A DNA stretch of 22,854 bases, taken from Candidatus Micrarchaeota archaeon CG08_land_8_20_14_0_20_59_11. Its GTDB lineage: Archaea > Micrarchaeota > Micrarchaeia > Norongarragalinales > Norongarragalinaceae. Positions 22,069 to 22,854 of the stretch are shown here, piece by piece. Location of the stretch: NCBI GenBank assembly GCA_002763345.1, contig PEXZ01000024.1, positions 1-22,854 of the forward strand, written 5' to 3'. Below the pieces are notes generated by a model. That model made no database searches, had not been told where the DNA came from, and saw nothing but the letters and a program-made list of their open reading frames with translations. Within the stretch, counting starts at the first letter, position 1, and every line of letters begins with the position of its first letter. A program made the translations under genes and the position numbers.

Positions 22069-22853
22069 AAGGCGGGTCGCGCATCACGCGCAAAGCCGTC
22101 AAGCTGAAGAATCCAGTGCTAATCGCGGGGCTTCCCGGAATCGGGTTCGTCGGGAAGATGGCGGTCGACCACATCGTCGGCACCGCCAAGGCGGAGCATT
22201 TCGCCACGCTTTATTCCCCGCATTTCCCGAATCAGGTGCTCGCGATGAAGAGCGGCGCGCTGAAGCCGTTCACGATGAAGTTCTACGCGAAGCGGCTCGG
22301 GAAGCGCGACTACGTTTTTCTCCGCGGCGACTTGCAGCCCATTACCGTAGAGGGGCAGTACGAGGTAAGCGCGCGCATCCTCTCCCTCTTCGACGACTTG
22401 GGCGGGAAGGACGTCATCGCAATGGCCGGCTACGCGGTAGGCAAGACGGACGACAAGCGCGGCATCTACTGCGCGGGTACGAGCAAGAAATTCAACGGGG
22501 AGATGAGGAAGGCGGGCGCGACGAAGTCATTTGAAAAAATAATTCCGGTCGTGGGCATGGCTGGCTTGCTGCCCGCTCTTGCGCGCGGCTACGGAATGCG
22601 CGGCGCGTGCCTGCTCGTGGAGACGAACGGAAGCGGCATAGACGGCAAGGGCGCCAAGGCGCTCGTCGAGCTCCTCGCGCGCTACACGGGGCAGAAATTC
22701 GACACGAAACTTCTTGAGAAGCGCGCCGCGAAGGCCGAGGCGGAACTGCACAAGATGGAGCAGCAGGTGCGGATGGCGCAGCAGTCTCCCGCACCGGCGC
22801 AGGCGGTCGACGCCGACCAGACGCGGTTGGACGCGACGCGGTACATACGCTGA
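22065..22853 (+). CDS. PAC2-family protein (proteasome assembly chaperone-like)
   Basis: A 262-residue archaeal PAC2-domain protein, related to eukaryotic proteasome assembly chaperones; the archaeal homologues are thought to assist 20S assembly but are not well characterised. The N-terminal AGLPGIGFVGKMAVDHIV at about residues 21-38 and GYAVGK near residue 125 are typical, and VVGMAGLLPALARGYGM at about 170 matches the C-terminal half of the domain. The tail (about 220-262) is a charged helix rich in Glu/Lys/Gln followed by a Pro/Ala segment, likely coiled coil. The ATG overlaps the eS27 stop. In many archaea the genes for aIF2-alpha and Nop10 lie between eS27 and this protein; they are absent here. 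The gene is complete, with the stop one base before the window end. Confidence 0.9.
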   Translation: MKGGSRITRKAVKLKNPVLIAGLPGIGFVGKMAVDHIVGTAKAEHFATLYSPHFPNQVLAMKSGALKPFTMKFYAKRLGKRDYVFLRGDLQPITVEGQYEVSARILSLFDDLGGKDVIAMAGYAVGKTDDKRGIYCAGTSKKFNGEMRKAGATKSFEKIIPVVGMAGLLPALARGYGMRGACLLVETNGSGIDGKGAKALVELLARYTGQKFDTKLLEKRAAKAEAELHKMEQQVRMAQQSPAPAQAVDADQTRLDATRYIR

Positions 22854-22854
22854 T

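Noticed and set aside
1..22854. Chimeric contig or bacterial contamination explaining MEP genes next to archaeal genes
   Set aside because: MEP genes lie between two blocks with archaeal features, have matching GC and codon use, and carry archaeal-type promoters. It cannot be excluded formally without read data.
1..22854. tRNA, rRNA or insertion-sequence features
   Set aside because: No cloverleaf or T-loop pattern in the intergenic gaps and no transposase-like product; the coding density leaves little room.

Overview
The window looks like a chromosomal stretch of a GC-rich archaeon, most plausibly a DPANN-type lineage, though I cannot fix the phylum. The archaeal signs are a KH-less beta-CASP ribonuclease (aCPSF2-like), both subunits of the archaeal/eukaryotic primase (PriL, PriS), a GINS protein, ribosomal proteins eL42 and eS27, a PAC2-family protein, and TATA-like boxes 26-30 nt ahead of several start codons, as expected for leaderless archaeal transcripts.

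Layout. (1) 1-2139: the 3' part of an N6-adenine DNA methyltransferase with a specificity domain, then a two-TM coiled-coil protein; from about 540 onward this region is clearly AT-richer than the rest. (2) 2140-5348, minus strand: acetyl-CoA synthetase followed by the beta-CASP nuclease, ATGA-coupled. (3) 5487-6922: PdxS-PdxT, the DXP-independent pyridoxal phosphate synthase. (4) 7103-15607: a complete bacterial-type MEP (non-mevalonate) isoprenoid pathway in two converging operons. The plus operon is polyprenyl diphosphate synthase-ispH-ispE. The minus operon is dxs-dxr-ispG-ispD(HD)-ispF. All seven enzymes from pyruvate plus glyceraldehyde 3-phosphate to IPP/DMAPP are present, with a prenyl chain-elongating enzyme alongside. 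(5) 15720-18027: a half-size EamA-type membrane protein, a 12-residue-repeat protein apparently split by a frame change at a canonical A AAA AAG heptamer, a small four-cysteine protein, and a DHH phosphoesterase. (6) 18082-22853: an unknown one-TM protein, then priL-priS, GINS, eL42-eS27 and PAC2.

The main discovery candidate is the compact, complete MEP pathway in an archaeal chromosome. Archaea normally make isoprenoids by mevalonate routes. Here the MEP genes share GC content and TATA-type promoters with the archaeal housekeeping genes, which argues against contamination. IspD is fused to an HD-domain phosphohydrolase module where other lineages sometimes carry IspF, and the separate IspF departs from the family consensus around the DIG-HFPD region. 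The functional reading is that DXS makes DXP, the pathway yields IPP and DMAPP without an isomerase, and the adjacent synthase elongates them for ether-lipid or other prenyl chains. PLP is made by PdxST, so DXP is not needed for vitamin B6.

The second candidate is the repeat protein at 16119-16666, whose two halves join into one reading frame only through a -1 shift at the slippery heptamer. No tRNA, rRNA, CRISPR array or insertion sequence was recognised. The longest stretch without a confident gene lies within 16137-16799 and is described under its own entries.
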